64,000 nt of DNA from Pseudalkalibacillus sp045920555 (lineage in GTDB: Bacteria > Bacillota > Bacilli > Bacillales > Fictibacillaceae). Position 1 is the first letter of the stretch; every line of letters begins with the position of its first letter. Shown here one piece after another: positions 16,286 to 25,189 of this stretch. The stretch covers positions 1,612,001 through 1,676,000 of the forward strand of contig NZ_CP174509.1 of NCBI RefSeq assembly GCF_045920555.1, in the 5' to 3' direction. A program made the translations under genes and the position numbers. The notes beneath the pieces are model-generated. The model was not told where the DNA came from. It did not search any database and saw nothing but the letters and a program-made list of their open reading frames with translations.

Positions 16286-17911
16286 TTGAGAGGAAAGCTT
16301 CTAGTTGTTGGATTTGGACCTGGCAGTTTTGAGCATATTACGAAACGAGCTCAGGAAGCCATTCAGGAAAGTGATTATGTGATTGGCTATAAAACATATG
16401 TAGACCTGATAAAAGATTTATTGACAGATCAAGAGATTATCAGTACAGGCATGTCAGAAGAGGTTAGTCGTGCACAAGCAGCCGTTAAATATGCTGAACA
16501 AGGAAAAAAAGTGGCTGTTATCTCAAGTGGTGATGCAGGGGTTTATGGTATGGCTGGCCTTGTGTACGAGGTACTTGTAGAAAAGGGCTGGAAGGAATCA
16601 ACAGGTGTTGAGGTGGAGATTATCCCTGGCATTTCGGCCATCAACTCTTGTTCCTCACTACTCGGTGCTCCCGTTATGCACGATGCTTGTACGATTAGTC
16701 TTAGTGACCATTTAACACCTTGGACAATAATTAAAAAGCGAATCGAGGCTGCTGGTTTTGGTGATTTTGTCATTGCACTCTATAATCCCAAAAGCGGAAA
16801 AAGAACAAGACAAATTGTCGAAGCTCAGCAAATTCTATTAAAATATCGATCACCTGATACTCCAGTCGGTCTTGTGAAAAGTGCGTACCGGGATAGTGAA
16901 CGTGTTGTAATGACAACCTTGGCACACATGCTTGACTTTGAGATAGGGATGCTTACAACCGTCATAATCGGAAACGCTTCAACATTCTTTTACGACGATA
17001 AAATGATCACACCAAGAGGCTACCAAAAAAAGTATACGTTAAACACGGAGGTACAACGATTACGACCACATGAGCGCTTACGACCGGAAAATGAACCGTG
17101 GGCGCTTCATGAAGGGAAGCATGAAAACGGACAAACGATTCGTGCAGCAACTAAAAAAGAAAGTACGCCTCTATCACTGGTAATGGAAGCGCTCGAAAAG
17201 TTGGATGGATCAGAAACGATCGACGGAAGTAGGAATACTTCCCCCATCTCTCAGCCTGTTGAATCTATTTTTGAGTTTGCTGTCAGCCCAGGGGTTGTCA
17301 ATAAGAAGTTTACACCGAAGCAAATGGTCGTATTGGCAGAGGTTGTGGGTGAAAAAGGAACGATGGAATATACACCACATCATCAAATTCTACTGAAGAT
17401 CCCAACTGAAGATCCAAATGCGATTACAAAAAGACTGACTGATGTCGGGCTTTTATTGTCACCAATAGGTGATGTGTTCCAAATTAAAGCATGTGACTTT
17501 TGTGATGGTGAAAAGAAAGATTCAATTTTTCATGCAGAGGAAATTCAACGTAGACTTGGCGGATTGGAATTGCCGAAGGAATTGAAGCTTGGATTCAATG
17601 GATGTGGCATGGCCTGCTACGGTGCTGTGAACGAGGATATAGGGATTGTATTTCGCAAAGGGAAGTTTGATTTATTTTTAGGCGGAAAGACAGTCGGCAG
17701 GACTGCACATCCAGGTCAGCCTGTTGCAGAAGGGGTACATCCTGATCAACTGGTAGATATGATTGAATCCATTGTACATGAATATAAACAAAAAGGTCAT
17801 CCGAACGAGCGCTTTTACAAATATTTCAAACGAGTTCAAGAAGTTCAAGGCTATAAGCATAAAGACATTACGCCTGTCATTGAACTAGAGCCTGCCCCGT
17901 GCGGAGAATGA
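16286..17911 (+). CDS. cbiH60: CbiH60: cobalt-factor III C17-methyltransferase with Fe-S domain
   Basis: 541 residues. The N-terminal tetrapyrrole methylase (about 1-240: GFGPGSFEHIT, SSGDAGVYGMAG, IPGISAINS, ALYNPKSGKR) adds the C17 methyl with ring contraction. The C-terminal part (about 320-520) is a sulfite/nitrite reductase-like domain with CDFC (403, 406) and CGMAC (440, 444) for a [4Fe-4S] centre. This long form is the one described in B. megaterium, which makes cobalt-precorrin-4. Starts at TTG 16286 directly after the permease stop; GAGGGAG is upstream. Confidence 0.95.
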   Translation: MRGKLLVVGFGPGSFEHITKRAQEAIQESDYVIGYKTYVDLIKDLLTDQEIISTGMSEEVSRAQAAVKYAEQGKKVAVISSGDAGVYGMAGLVYEVLVEKGWKESTGVEVEIIPGISAINSCSSLLGAPVMHDACTISLSDHLTPWTIIKKRIEAAGFGDFVIALYNPKSGKRTRQIVEAQQILLKYRSPDTPVGLVKSAYRDSERVVMTTLAHMLDFEIGMLTTVIIGNASTFFYDDKMITPRGYQKKYTLNTEVQRLRPHERLRPENEPWALHEGKHENGQTIRAATKKESTPLSLVMEALEKLDGSETIDGSRNTSPISQPVESIFEFAVSPGVVNKKFTPKQMVVLAEVVGEKGTMEYTPHHQILLKIPTEDPNAITKRLTDVGLLLSPIGDVFQIKACDFCDGEKKDSIFHAEEIQRRLGGLELPKELKLGFNGCGMACYGAVNEDIGIVFRKGKFDLFLGGKTVGRTAHPGQPVAEGVHPDQLVDMIESIVHEYKQKGHPNERFYKYFKRVQEVQGYKHKDITPVIELEPAPCGE

Positions 17912-17929
17912 AAAATAGGAGGAATGAGA

Positions 17930-18832
17930 ATGAAAGCAGTTCTACTAGTTGGACATGGAAGCCGAGACCCAGAAGGAAATGAACAGGTTCGGCAGTTCAT
18001 TCATAAGTTGAAGCCTCAGCTGGAGCCTTCATTGTTAGTTGAAACATGCTTTTTAGAGTTTGAATTGCCGACCATTAGCCAAGGTATAGATACGTGTGTG
18101 ATGAAGGGCGCCAGTCATGTTATCGTCATTCCCATTATGTTATTGCCTGCTGGTCACTCCAAGATACATATTCCTGCCGCGATTGATGAAGCAAAAGAAA
18201 AATATCCTTCTATTCAATTAACGTATGGTAGACCTATTGGTATACATGAAGAGACATTCGAGATTTGTAAAGCCAATCTTGAAAAACTTGGTGAAAATGT
18301 CCAAGAACCTGGGAAAGACACAGCTATCGTCTTTTTAGGAAGAGGAGGAAGCGATCCAGATGCCAACAGCGAGCTTTATAAAATCGCTCGTCTTTTCTAT
18401 GAAAAAGTCAATTATTCATTAGTAGAGCCGGCATTCATGGGTGTCACAGATCCGCTTATAGAACAAGGGATAGAAAGATGTATCAAACTTGGAGCTAAAA
18501 AAATCGTGATCCTTCCATACTTTTTATTTACAGGTATCTTAATTAAGCGATTAGAAACATTAATGGAGGAACTACAGCATCTATATCCTGAGCATAAATT
18601 TAAACTTGCAGGTTATTTCGGTTTTCATGATCGTTTGAAGACCATTATTGAAGACCGGATTACCGAAGCCCTTCAAGGTGAAGTGAAAATAAATTGTGAT
18701 ACATGTCAATATCGATTGGCTGCCATGGAGCATATCGATCATCATCATGATCATCATCACCATGATCACCATCACGACCAAACTCATGACCATCATGATG
18801 AGCAAGAAAAAGATGAGGTGCAAAAGGCATGA
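17930..18832 (+). CDS. cbiX: CbiX: sirohydrochlorin cobaltochelatase (long form)
   Basis: 300 residues from ATG 17930, which is 7 bases after AGGAGG; ATG 17924 is too close to it. Two tandem CbiX half-domains are visible: LLVGHGSRDPEGN with LPAGHSKIHIP, and LGRGGSDPDANSELY. The first half keeps the metal-transfer histidines (His9 and those of GHSKIH); the second has lost the first one. The tail carries CDTC (256-259) and a run of His/Asp (about 266-290) thought to store cobalt or hold an Fe-S centre in B. megaterium CbiX. Inserts Co2+ into sirohydrochlorin. Confidence 0.95.
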   Translation: MKAVLLVGHGSRDPEGNEQVRQFIHKLKPQLEPSLLVETCFLEFELPTISQGIDTCVMKGASHVIVIPIMLLPAGHSKIHIPAAIDEAKEKYPSIQLTYGRPIGIHEETFEICKANLEKLGENVQEPGKDTAIVFLGRGGSDPDANSELYKIARLFYEKVNYSLVEPAFMGVTDPLIEQGIERCIKLGAKKIVILPYFLFTGILIKRLETLMEELQHLYPEHKFKLAGYFGFHDRLKTIIEDRITEALQGEVKINCDTCQYRLAAMEHIDHHHDHHHHDHHHDQTHDHHDEQEKDEVQKA

Positions 18833-19611
18833 TTTTATGTTTAGCCGGAACAAGTGATGCGAGGGCTTTAGCTATTGAAATGAAAGAGGCTGGATATAGC
18901 ATAATTGCTACTGTGGTAACTGAAAATGCAGCGATTGAGTTGAAACGGCAAGGCTTACAAGTTCATGTAGGCCGCTTAACAAGCGAAGAGTTTGCAGCGT
19001 TCATCGCGCGGCATTGTATAAAAGTAGTGGTGGATGCGAGTCATCCTTTTGCAGAAGAAGCAAGTAAAAATGCAATACAGGCGGCAAAATCAGCCGATGT
19101 TCCCTATATTCGATATGAACGGGAATCACAAGACTTTGAAAGCCCGAGTTTAACAGTGGTTGACAGCTATGAAGCTGCAGCAACTTTGGCTTCTGAAAGA
19201 AAAGGTGTGATCATGCTTACAACAGGAAGCAAAACATTGCAAATTTTTACGAAAAAACTTCTAGGCTTACCGAACTCTCGTGTTCTTGCTCGTATGCTGC
19301 CCCGAAAGGATAACATGGAGAAATGTGAGGAACTTGGGATAGCGCAAAAGGATATCATCGCGATACAAGGTCCTTTCACAAAGGAGTTTGATAAGGCGTT
19401 ATACAAGCAGTATGGCGTCACACTTATGATCACAAAAGAAAGTGGCAAAGTTGGCTCTGTTGACGAAAAGGTTGAAGCGGCAAAGGAGCTTAATATTGAA
19501 ACCATCATCATTAAACGCCCGACAATTGAATACGGGACGAAGTATTCAAGCTTTCAAGAAGTCATGCACCATATCAGAAATGAAAGGTATTTGAAATTAG
19601 AGGAGGTATAA
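18829..19611 (+). CDS. cbiJ: CbiJ: cobalt-precorrin-6A reductase
   Basis: 260 residues, overlapping cbiX by ATGA. MILCLAGTSDARALA is the typical nucleotide-binding start; VVDASHPFAEEASKNA, PYIRYERE and the ITKESGKVG block are conserved in CbiJ/CobK. Uses NAD(P)H to reduce the macrocycle of cobalt-precorrin-6A. Full length for the family. Confidence 0.95.
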   Translation: MILCLAGTSDARALAIEMKEAGYSIIATVVTENAAIELKRQGLQVHVGRLTSEEFAAFIARHCIKVVVDASHPFAEEASKNAIQAAKSADVPYIRYERESQDFESPSLTVVDSYEAAATLASERKGVIMLTTGSKTLQIFTKKLLGLPNSRVLARMLPRKDNMEKCEELGIAQKDIIAIQGPFTKEFDKALYKQYGVTLMITKESGKVGSVDEKVEAAKELNIETIIIKRPTIEYGTKYSSFQEVMHHIRNERYLKLEEV

Positions 19612-19613
19612 TC

Positions 19614-20261
19614 ATGAATTTTAAGACAGAATTTAAACCGATTACTGTTCAACCCCAAATGATTGAAGCAAAAAGTTTTGAAATGATCGATGAGGAAATA
19701 GGCGAGTATTCGTTTACAGAGGAACAATATCCGATTGTCCGTCGTGTCATCCATGCATCAGCTGATTTCGAGCTAGGTAAAAGTCTGCTGTTCCATCGTG
19801 ACGCTATACGTTCCGGGATTGAGGCAGTTCGTAGGGGAAAGCGCGTTGTAGCCGATGTACAAATGATACAGTCCGGCATTAGTAAGCAACGGATTGAAAA
19901 GTTCGGAGGAGATGTAAAAGTATACATTTCTGATTCTGATGTCATAGAGGAAGCAAAGCGTCTAAATACAACAAGAGCGATCATATCCATGAGAAAAGCC
20001 ATAAAGGAAGCAGACGGTGGAATTTTCGCCATCGGAAATGCGCCGACAGCGTTACTTGAACTGATCCGTCTTATAAAAGAGGGGGAAGCAAAGCCAGGCC
20101 TTGTCATCGGTCTTCCTGTCGGCTTTGTATCGGCGCCTGAATCGAAAGAGGAATTGGCGAAACTAGATGTTCCGTTTATTACAAACGTTGGCAGAAAGGG
20201 GGGCAGTACCGTAACGGTAGCTGCTCTAAATGCCATTACTCTTTTAGCTGAACAGGCGTAA
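19614..20261 (+). CDS. cbiC: CbiC: cobalt-precorrin-8 methylmutase
   Basis: 215 residues; AGAGGAGG precedes ATG 19614. VRRVIHASADFE contains the catalytic His47 that moves the methyl from C11 to C12, and DVQMIQSGI, FAIGNAPTAL and PVGFVSAPESKEEL are conserved CbiC/CobH blocks. Product is cobyrinic acid (cobalt form). Confidence 0.95.
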   Translation: MNFKTEFKPITVQPQMIEAKSFEMIDEEIGEYSFTEEQYPIVRRVIHASADFELGKSLLFHRDAIRSGIEAVRRGKRVVADVQMIQSGISKQRIEKFGGDVKVYISDSDVIEEAKRLNTTRAIISMRKAIKEADGGIFAIGNAPTALLELIRLIKEGEAKPGLVIGLPVGFVSAPESKEELAKLDVPFITNVGRKGGSTVTVAALNAITLLAEQA

Positions 20262-20264
20262 CAA

Positions 20265-21362
20265 ATGAAACCCAAACCAGAAAAAACGTTACGGCAAGGC
20301 TATACAACAGGGTCGTGTGCGACAGCGGCGACAAAGGCGGCTTTAACTGCTCTTATTACAAAGGAAGAACAGCTTGAAGCCACCATCCTTTTGCCGATTG
20401 GCACATTCGTTACGTTTCAAATGGAGGAATGTGCCATTGAAGGAGATTCTGTTTTGGCTGGAACAATCAAGGATGCTGGGGATGATCCGGATGCTACACA
20501 CGGAGCGTTAATCCAGGCGACGGTTTCGTGGACTGACGAACCCGGGATTCTTTTAGATGGTGGAATCGGTGTCGGTCGTGTGACAAAGGAAGGGCTTCCT
20601 GTCCCGGTCGGAGAAGCTGCCATCAACCCTGTTCCGCGAAAAATGATTTTAGAAACGGCCCAAGAGGTACTCGATGAATTTCATCTTTCAAGGGGTATAA
20701 AGATCGTCATTTCCGTTCCAGAAGGAGAAGCAATGGCCAAAAAAACATTGAACGGTCGACTTGGAATTGTGGATGGCATCTCCATTTTAGGGACAAGAGG
20801 GACGGTTGTCCCTTTTTCAACCTCTGCTTATAAAGCAAGCATAGTGTCAGCTATTAACGTAGCAAAAGTCAGCGGCTGTCATCACGTTGTGATTACAACA
20901 GGTGGAAGAAGTGAAAAGTTTGCTCTGAAGCAATATCCATCGCTTCCAGAGGAGGCATTCATTGAAATGGGAGACTTTGTAGGTTTTACATTAAAGCAAT
21001 GTAAGCGCTCAGGGATTGAACGTGTATCGATGGTTGGCATGATGGGTAAATTTTCCAAGGTTGCACAAGGTGTCATGATGGTCCATTCAAAAAGTGCACC
21101 TGTTGACTTTGGCTTTTTAGCTGGAATTGCGGATGTTGCTGGGGCTGACGATGACTTGATCGAACAGGTTCGATCTGCAAATACAGCCTCACAAGTAGGC
21201 GAGCTCATGTATAAGCACGGCTATCATCAATTTTTTGACAGTCTTTGTGAATCTTGTTGCTTAGAAGGATTAAAGGAAATAAAAGGTGGCATGGCAATTG
21301 ATACGAGTTTATATACAATGAAGGGATTGCTGCTAGGAAAGGCGGAAAAACATGACGGGTAA
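20265..21362 (+). CDS. cbiD: CbiD: cobalt-precorrin-5B C1-methyltransferase
   Basis: 365 residues. LRQGYTTGSCATAATKAA at the start, DPDATHGALI, GIGVGRVTKEGL and TTGGRSEKFA are the conserved CbiD features. It methylates C1 after loss of the C20 carbon as acetaldehyde. The start is 3 bp after cbiC with a poor ribosome site, so translation is probably coupled. It overlaps cbiET by 11 bp. Confidence 0.95.
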   Translation: MKPKPEKTLRQGYTTGSCATAATKAALTALITKEEQLEATILLPIGTFVTFQMEECAIEGDSVLAGTIKDAGDDPDATHGALIQATVSWTDEPGILLDGGIGVGRVTKEGLPVPVGEAAINPVPRKMILETAQEVLDEFHLSRGIKIVISVPEGEAMAKKTLNGRLGIVDGISILGTRGTVVPFSTSAYKASIVSAINVAKVSGCHHVVITTGGRSEKFALKQYPSLPEEAFIEMGDFVGFTLKQCKRSGIERVSMVGMMGKFSKVAQGVMMVHSKSAPVDFGFLAGIADVAGADDDLIEQVRSANTASQVGELMYKHGYHQFFDSLCESCCLEGLKEIKGGMAIDTSLYTMKGLLLGKAEKHDG

Positions 21363-22560
21363 TGTAAAAGTCATTGGAATAGGAGATCAAGGGAAGGAAA
21401 GCCTACTCCCATTATATAAAAAATGGATTGATGAAAGTGAAGTGTTAGTAGGAGGAGAACGACAGCTTTCCTTCTTTCCGGATTATACGGGTGAAAAAAT
21501 TGTCATTAAAGGCGGCTTAAGCTCGCTTGTTGAACGTCTTCAAGAAGAAACGGGACATGTGGTTGTTCTAGCTTCTGGTGACCCTCTCTTTTACGGAATC
21601 GGAGGCTACTTGTCTAAGAAAATGAAGGTAGAAATCTATCCTTATTCAAGCTCCATTCAGCTAGCATTCGCAAGGATGAAAGAAAGCTGGCAGGATGCTT
21701 ACTTCACAAGTATTCATGGAAGAAGCATGATGGGACTTGCTCAGCGTATTGATGGCCTATCAAAGATTGCTGTTTTAACAGATGAGGAAAACAGTCCCTC
21801 ACAGCTAGCCAAGTATTTGCGATCGTTCCAGATGGATGAGTATAAGGCGTTTGTTGCTGAGAATTTAGGCGGTGAAAATGAGTGCTATCAATGGTATGAG
21901 CTTCAGGAGATGGAGGATCTCACGTTTTCACCCCTTAACGTTGCAATCCTGAAAAAGGTCAAACCATCTTTAGAATGGTCCATCGGAATACCAGATGATC
22001 ATTTTGCACAACGAAAGCCTGATAAAGGGCTTATTACAAAAAAAGAGGTCCGTGTCCTCAGTTTAAGTGAAATGAGCATAAAAAAAGACAGTATTGTATG
22101 GGATATAGGCACATGTACAGGCTCCATGGCAATTGAAGCAGCAAAACTTGCTCGTGAAGGTGCCGTTTATGCGATTGAAAAAAATGAGCATGATTTAGAG
22201 AATTGCTATGAAAATATGAAAAAGTTCCGAACCGATTTTACGGTCAGACACGGTCTTGCTCCACATGGTTTAGATGAATTTCCAGATCCAGATGCTGTCT
22301 TTATCGGCGGTACATCAGGGGGAATGAAGGATATACTCGATGTTTGCTGCAGCCGGTTGAAGCCAGGAGGAAGAATTGTATTAAATGCGGTTACTATCGA
22401 GTCCTTGGCGAATGGGATGGAAGCTTTTAAAGTAAGGGGTTTTGATGTGTCCATTACACTGGCACAAATTTCGAGAAGTAAGCCAATCTTACAGTTAACT
22501 AGATTTGATGCGTTAAATCCTATTTACATTATCACTGCAACAAGAAAGGCGGAAAACTGA
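21352..22560 (+). CDS. cbiET: CbiET: fused cobalt-precorrin-7 C5- and C15-methyltransferase/decarboxylase
   Basis: 402 residues. Residues 1-205 are the CbiE tetrapyrrole methylase (VIGIGDQG, LASGDPLFYGIG, SIHGRS); about 208-402 are CbiT, a Rossmann methyltransferase (VWDIGTCTGSMAIEAAKLA, AIEKNEHD, VFIGGTSGG) that methylates C15 and decarboxylates. The fusion is usual in Bacillus. It ends exactly where cbiL begins. Confidence 0.95.
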   Translation: MTGNVKVIGIGDQGKESLLPLYKKWIDESEVLVGGERQLSFFPDYTGEKIVIKGGLSSLVERLQEETGHVVVLASGDPLFYGIGGYLSKKMKVEIYPYSSSIQLAFARMKESWQDAYFTSIHGRSMMGLAQRIDGLSKIAVLTDEENSPSQLAKYLRSFQMDEYKAFVAENLGGENECYQWYELQEMEDLTFSPLNVAILKKVKPSLEWSIGIPDDHFAQRKPDKGLITKKEVRVLSLSEMSIKKDSIVWDIGTCTGSMAIEAAKLAREGAVYAIEKNEHDLENCYENMKKFRTDFTVRHGLAPHGLDEFPDPDAVFIGGTSGGMKDILDVCCSRLKPGGRIVLNAVTIESLANGMEAFKVRGFDVSITLAQISRSKPILQLTRFDALNPIYIITATRKAEN

Positions 22561-23262
22561 ATGATAGGAACATTATATGGATTAGGTGTTGGACCTGGGG
22601 ACCCTGAGCTTATTACCGTTAAAGCATTTCGCATGCTAAAGGAATCGCCTGTCATTGCTTATCCGAAAAAGCGCAAAGGAAACAAAAGTTATGCGCATCA
22701 AATTATCGATGTTTATGTGGACCCAAATGAAAAAGATATGCTGGGATTAGTGTTCCCCATGACAAAGGATCCGTCCATTTTAGAGAGAGAATGGACAAAC
22801 ACAGTGGAGATTGTGTGGGAGAAGCTTCGAGAAGGGAAGGATGTCGCGTTCGTAACAGAAGGAGATCCCCTTTTATACAGTACGTTCATTCATATGATGA
22901 AACTCATGAAGGAGCGTCATCCTGAAGTTGCGATTCGTACAGTCCCTGGAATATCCTCTATAAATGGTGCTGCTTCCAGACTAGGTCTACCTTTAGCAGA
23001 AGGCGATGACCATGTGGCCATCGTTCCAGCTCGAGATGACTACAATGCAATGAAAAAGGCTTTAGTTGAAAATGACTGCGTTATTTTTATTAAAGTAGCA
23101 AAAGTCATTGATTTAATGCTGGAAGTTCTTCGTGATCTTGATTTGATTGATAAGGCATCTGTCGTAACAAAGGTTACGTCTAAGGAAGAAATCATCTGGG
23201 ATGTTCGTGAGTTGGATCGTGCGGAATTAGAATATTTAACATTAATGGTGGTGAGAAAATAA
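22561..23262 (+). CDS. cbiL: CbiL: cobalt-factor II C20-methyltransferase
   Basis: 233 residues starting immediately after the cbiET stop. Tetrapyrrole methylase motifs GVGPGDPELITVKA, TEGDPLLYSTF and VPGISSINGAASRLGLPL are present. It transfers the C20 methyl from S-adenosylmethionine to cobalt-sirohydrochlorin (cobalt-factor II). Shares one base with cbiF (TAATG). Confidence 0.94.
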   Translation: MIGTLYGLGVGPGDPELITVKAFRMLKESPVIAYPKKRKGNKSYAHQIIDVYVDPNEKDMLGLVFPMTKDPSILEREWTNTVEIVWEKLREGKDVAFVTEGDPLLYSTFIHMMKLMKERHPEVAIRTVPGISSINGAASRLGLPLAEGDDHVAIVPARDDYNAMKKALVENDCVIFIKVAKVIDLMLEVLRDLDLIDKASVVTKVTSKEEIIWDVRELDRAELEYLTLMVVRK

Positions 23263-24035
23263 TGAAGGTGACGATCATTGGAGCAGGACCAGGTGCACCA
23301 GACTTGATTACAGTAAGAGGTTTGCATCTTCTAAAGGAAGCAGATGTCGTGCTATACGCTGATTCTCTCGTTAGTGAAGAGCTGATCAGTCAGGCGAAAT
23401 CAGATGCTGAAATTTTAAAAACAGCCGGTATGCATTTAGAAGAAATGGTAGATGCGATGGAAGAGCGTGTTCAGCAAGGTAAAAAAGTTGTTCGTGTCCA
23501 TACAGGTGATCCTGCCGTTTACGGTGCGATTTTAGAGCAAATGGTGCTATTGAAGGAAAAGGATATTGAGGTTGAAATTATTCCAGGTGTCAGCTCTGTG
23601 TTTGCATCAGCTGCCGTCCTTGGCACAGAATTGACGATTCCTGATTTGACCCAAACGGTCATACTTACACGTGCAGAAGGAAGAACGCCTGTTCCGGAAG
23701 CGGAAAAGTTGAAGGATTTAGCAAAGCATCACTGCACGATCGCTCTTTTTTTAAGTGCAACCTTAACGAAAAAAGTTGTAAAAGAATTCAGAGATGCAGG
23801 GTGGAGTCCTGAAACTCCTGTAGCTGTTGTATATAAAGCAACGTGGCCAGACCAAAAAATCGTTCGTTCCACACTTGAACACTTGGATGAAGACATGAGA
23901 GTAAACGGCGTCAGAAAACAGGCCATGATTCTGGCTGGGTGGGCTCTTGATGAAAAGATCCACGAAAAGAATTATCGATCAAAGCTTTACGATAAAGAAT
24001 TTACGCACGGATTTCGAAAAGGAGTGACATCATGA
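23262..24035 (+). CDS. cbiF: CbiF: cobalt-precorrin-4 C11-methyltransferase
   Basis: 257 residues with GAGPGAPDLITVRG, VHTGDPAVYGAI and IPGVSSVFASAAVLGTELT, typical of CbiF/CobM. Adds the methyl at C11 using S-adenosylmethionine. Full length; overlaps cbiG by ATGA. Confidence 0.95.
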   Translation: MKVTIIGAGPGAPDLITVRGLHLLKEADVVLYADSLVSEELISQAKSDAEILKTAGMHLEEMVDAMEERVQQGKKVVRVHTGDPAVYGAILEQMVLLKEKDIEVEIIPGVSSVFASAAVLGTELTIPDLTQTVILTRAEGRTPVPEAEKLKDLAKHHCTIALFLSATLTKKVVKEFRDAGWSPETPVAVVYKATWPDQKIVRSTLEHLDEDMRVNGVRKQAMILAGWALDEKIHEKNYRSKLYDKEFTHGFRKGVTS

Positions 24036-25159
24036 CACTTCTTTTAGAAGAAGGAAAGGACATTGAAATCAAGCAGCACGGGTCCTATGCAATCGTAGCC
24101 ATTACAAAGCACGGCGTGGAGCTGGCCCGTAAGCTTCATTCCGTCTTTCAAACAGGAGACTTGTATTACATGTCCAAGTTCCAAAAAGGAGACGAAGAGA
24201 AACAAGGAATCCAAATGTTTGATGGGAGTGTTCGTCTGTTATTACCTTCTCTCTTTCAGGCGTATAAAGGGATCATTATGATTATTTCTTTAGGTGCTGT
24301 AGTTCGAATGGTTGCACCGATTTTGAAGGATAAAAAAACGGACCCTGGCGTTGTCGTAATCGATGACAAGGGAGAGCATGTAATCAGTGTGTTATCAGGC
24401 CATTTAGGCGGTGCCAATGAACTTACAAGAGAGATTGCGGAGCTTTTAGGCGCAAAGCCTGTTATTACAACTGCCTCAGATGTTCAAAAGACCATTCCAG
24501 TCGATTTGTTTGGTAAACGCTTTGGCTGGGTGTGGGAGTCAGCAGATAAACTGACACCTGTTAGTGCATCCGTTGTGAATGAAGAGCACATAGCTGTTAT
24601 TCAAGAATCTGGGGAAAAGGGCTGGTGGACGTATGACCGTCCTTTACCTGACAATATTAAAATTTACGCAAGCATTGAACAGGCACTGCCACATGCACCT
24701 CATGCCGCCCTGGTCGTCACTCATCGAAACTTGCTTCCAGAAGAAGAAGCGATTCTTGATAATGGTGTGTTATACCGTCCAAAGGTGATCGTGTTAGGCA
24801 TTGGGTGTAACCGAGACACTGGAAGCAGCGAAATTGAAGATGTCATCATAAAGACACTAAATGAATTGAATTTCTCATTAAAGAGTGTAAAAGCAGTATG
24901 TACGATTGATTTAAAAAAGGATGAAGAGGGCCTACTGGACATTGTGCAAAAATACGGATGGGAGTTTCATTATTATACACCGGAAGAATTGAATGCGGTT
25001 TCCCTGCAGCAGCCATCCGATACCGTTTATAAATTTACAGGAGCATATGGAGTAAGTGAGCCAGCTGCCCTTTTATATAGTAGGGCACATGAATTAGAGC
25101 TTGTTAAAAAGAAATCAGGGAATGTAACAATTTCTGTTGCAGTAATTCCGAGTAGATAA
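24032..25159 (+). CDS. cbiG: CbiG: cobalt-precorrin-5A hydrolase
   Basis: 375 residues in the three usual parts: an N-terminal domain (AIVAITKHGVELA), the central domain with VVIDDKGEHVISVLSGHLGGAN, and the C-terminal domain (VLGIGCNRDTGSSEIEDVI; TGAYGVSEPAALLYS). It opens the ring A lactone and releases acetaldehyde in the anaerobic pathway. Followed by a 30-bp gap with GGGGTGA before cbiA. Confidence 0.95.
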   Translation: MTLLLEEGKDIEIKQHGSYAIVAITKHGVELARKLHSVFQTGDLYYMSKFQKGDEEKQGIQMFDGSVRLLLPSLFQAYKGIIMIISLGAVVRMVAPILKDKKTDPGVVVIDDKGEHVISVLSGHLGGANELTREIAELLGAKPVITTASDVQKTIPVDLFGKRFGWVWESADKLTPVSASVVNEEHIAVIQESGEKGWWTYDRPLPDNIKIYASIEQALPHAPHAALVVTHRNLLPEEEAILDNGVLYRPKVIVLGIGCNRDTGSSEIEDVIIKTLNELNFSLKSVKAVCTIDLKKDEEGLLDIVQKYGWEFHYYTPEELNAVSLQQPSDTVYKFTGAYGVSEPAALLYSRAHELELVKKKSGNVTISVAVIPSR

Positions 25160-25189
25160 AAGCAGTTTTTCAGAAGTTGGGGTGACGAT

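Noticed and set aside
18735..18800. CAT/GAT-rich tandem repeats as a non-coding repeat or CRISPR-like array
   Set aside because: They are in frame and code for the His/Asp tail of CbiX.
19649..20275. 208-codon open frame antisense to cbiC
   Set aside because: The sense strand is a clear cbiC inside an operon; the antisense frame has no ribosome site and reflects codon bias.
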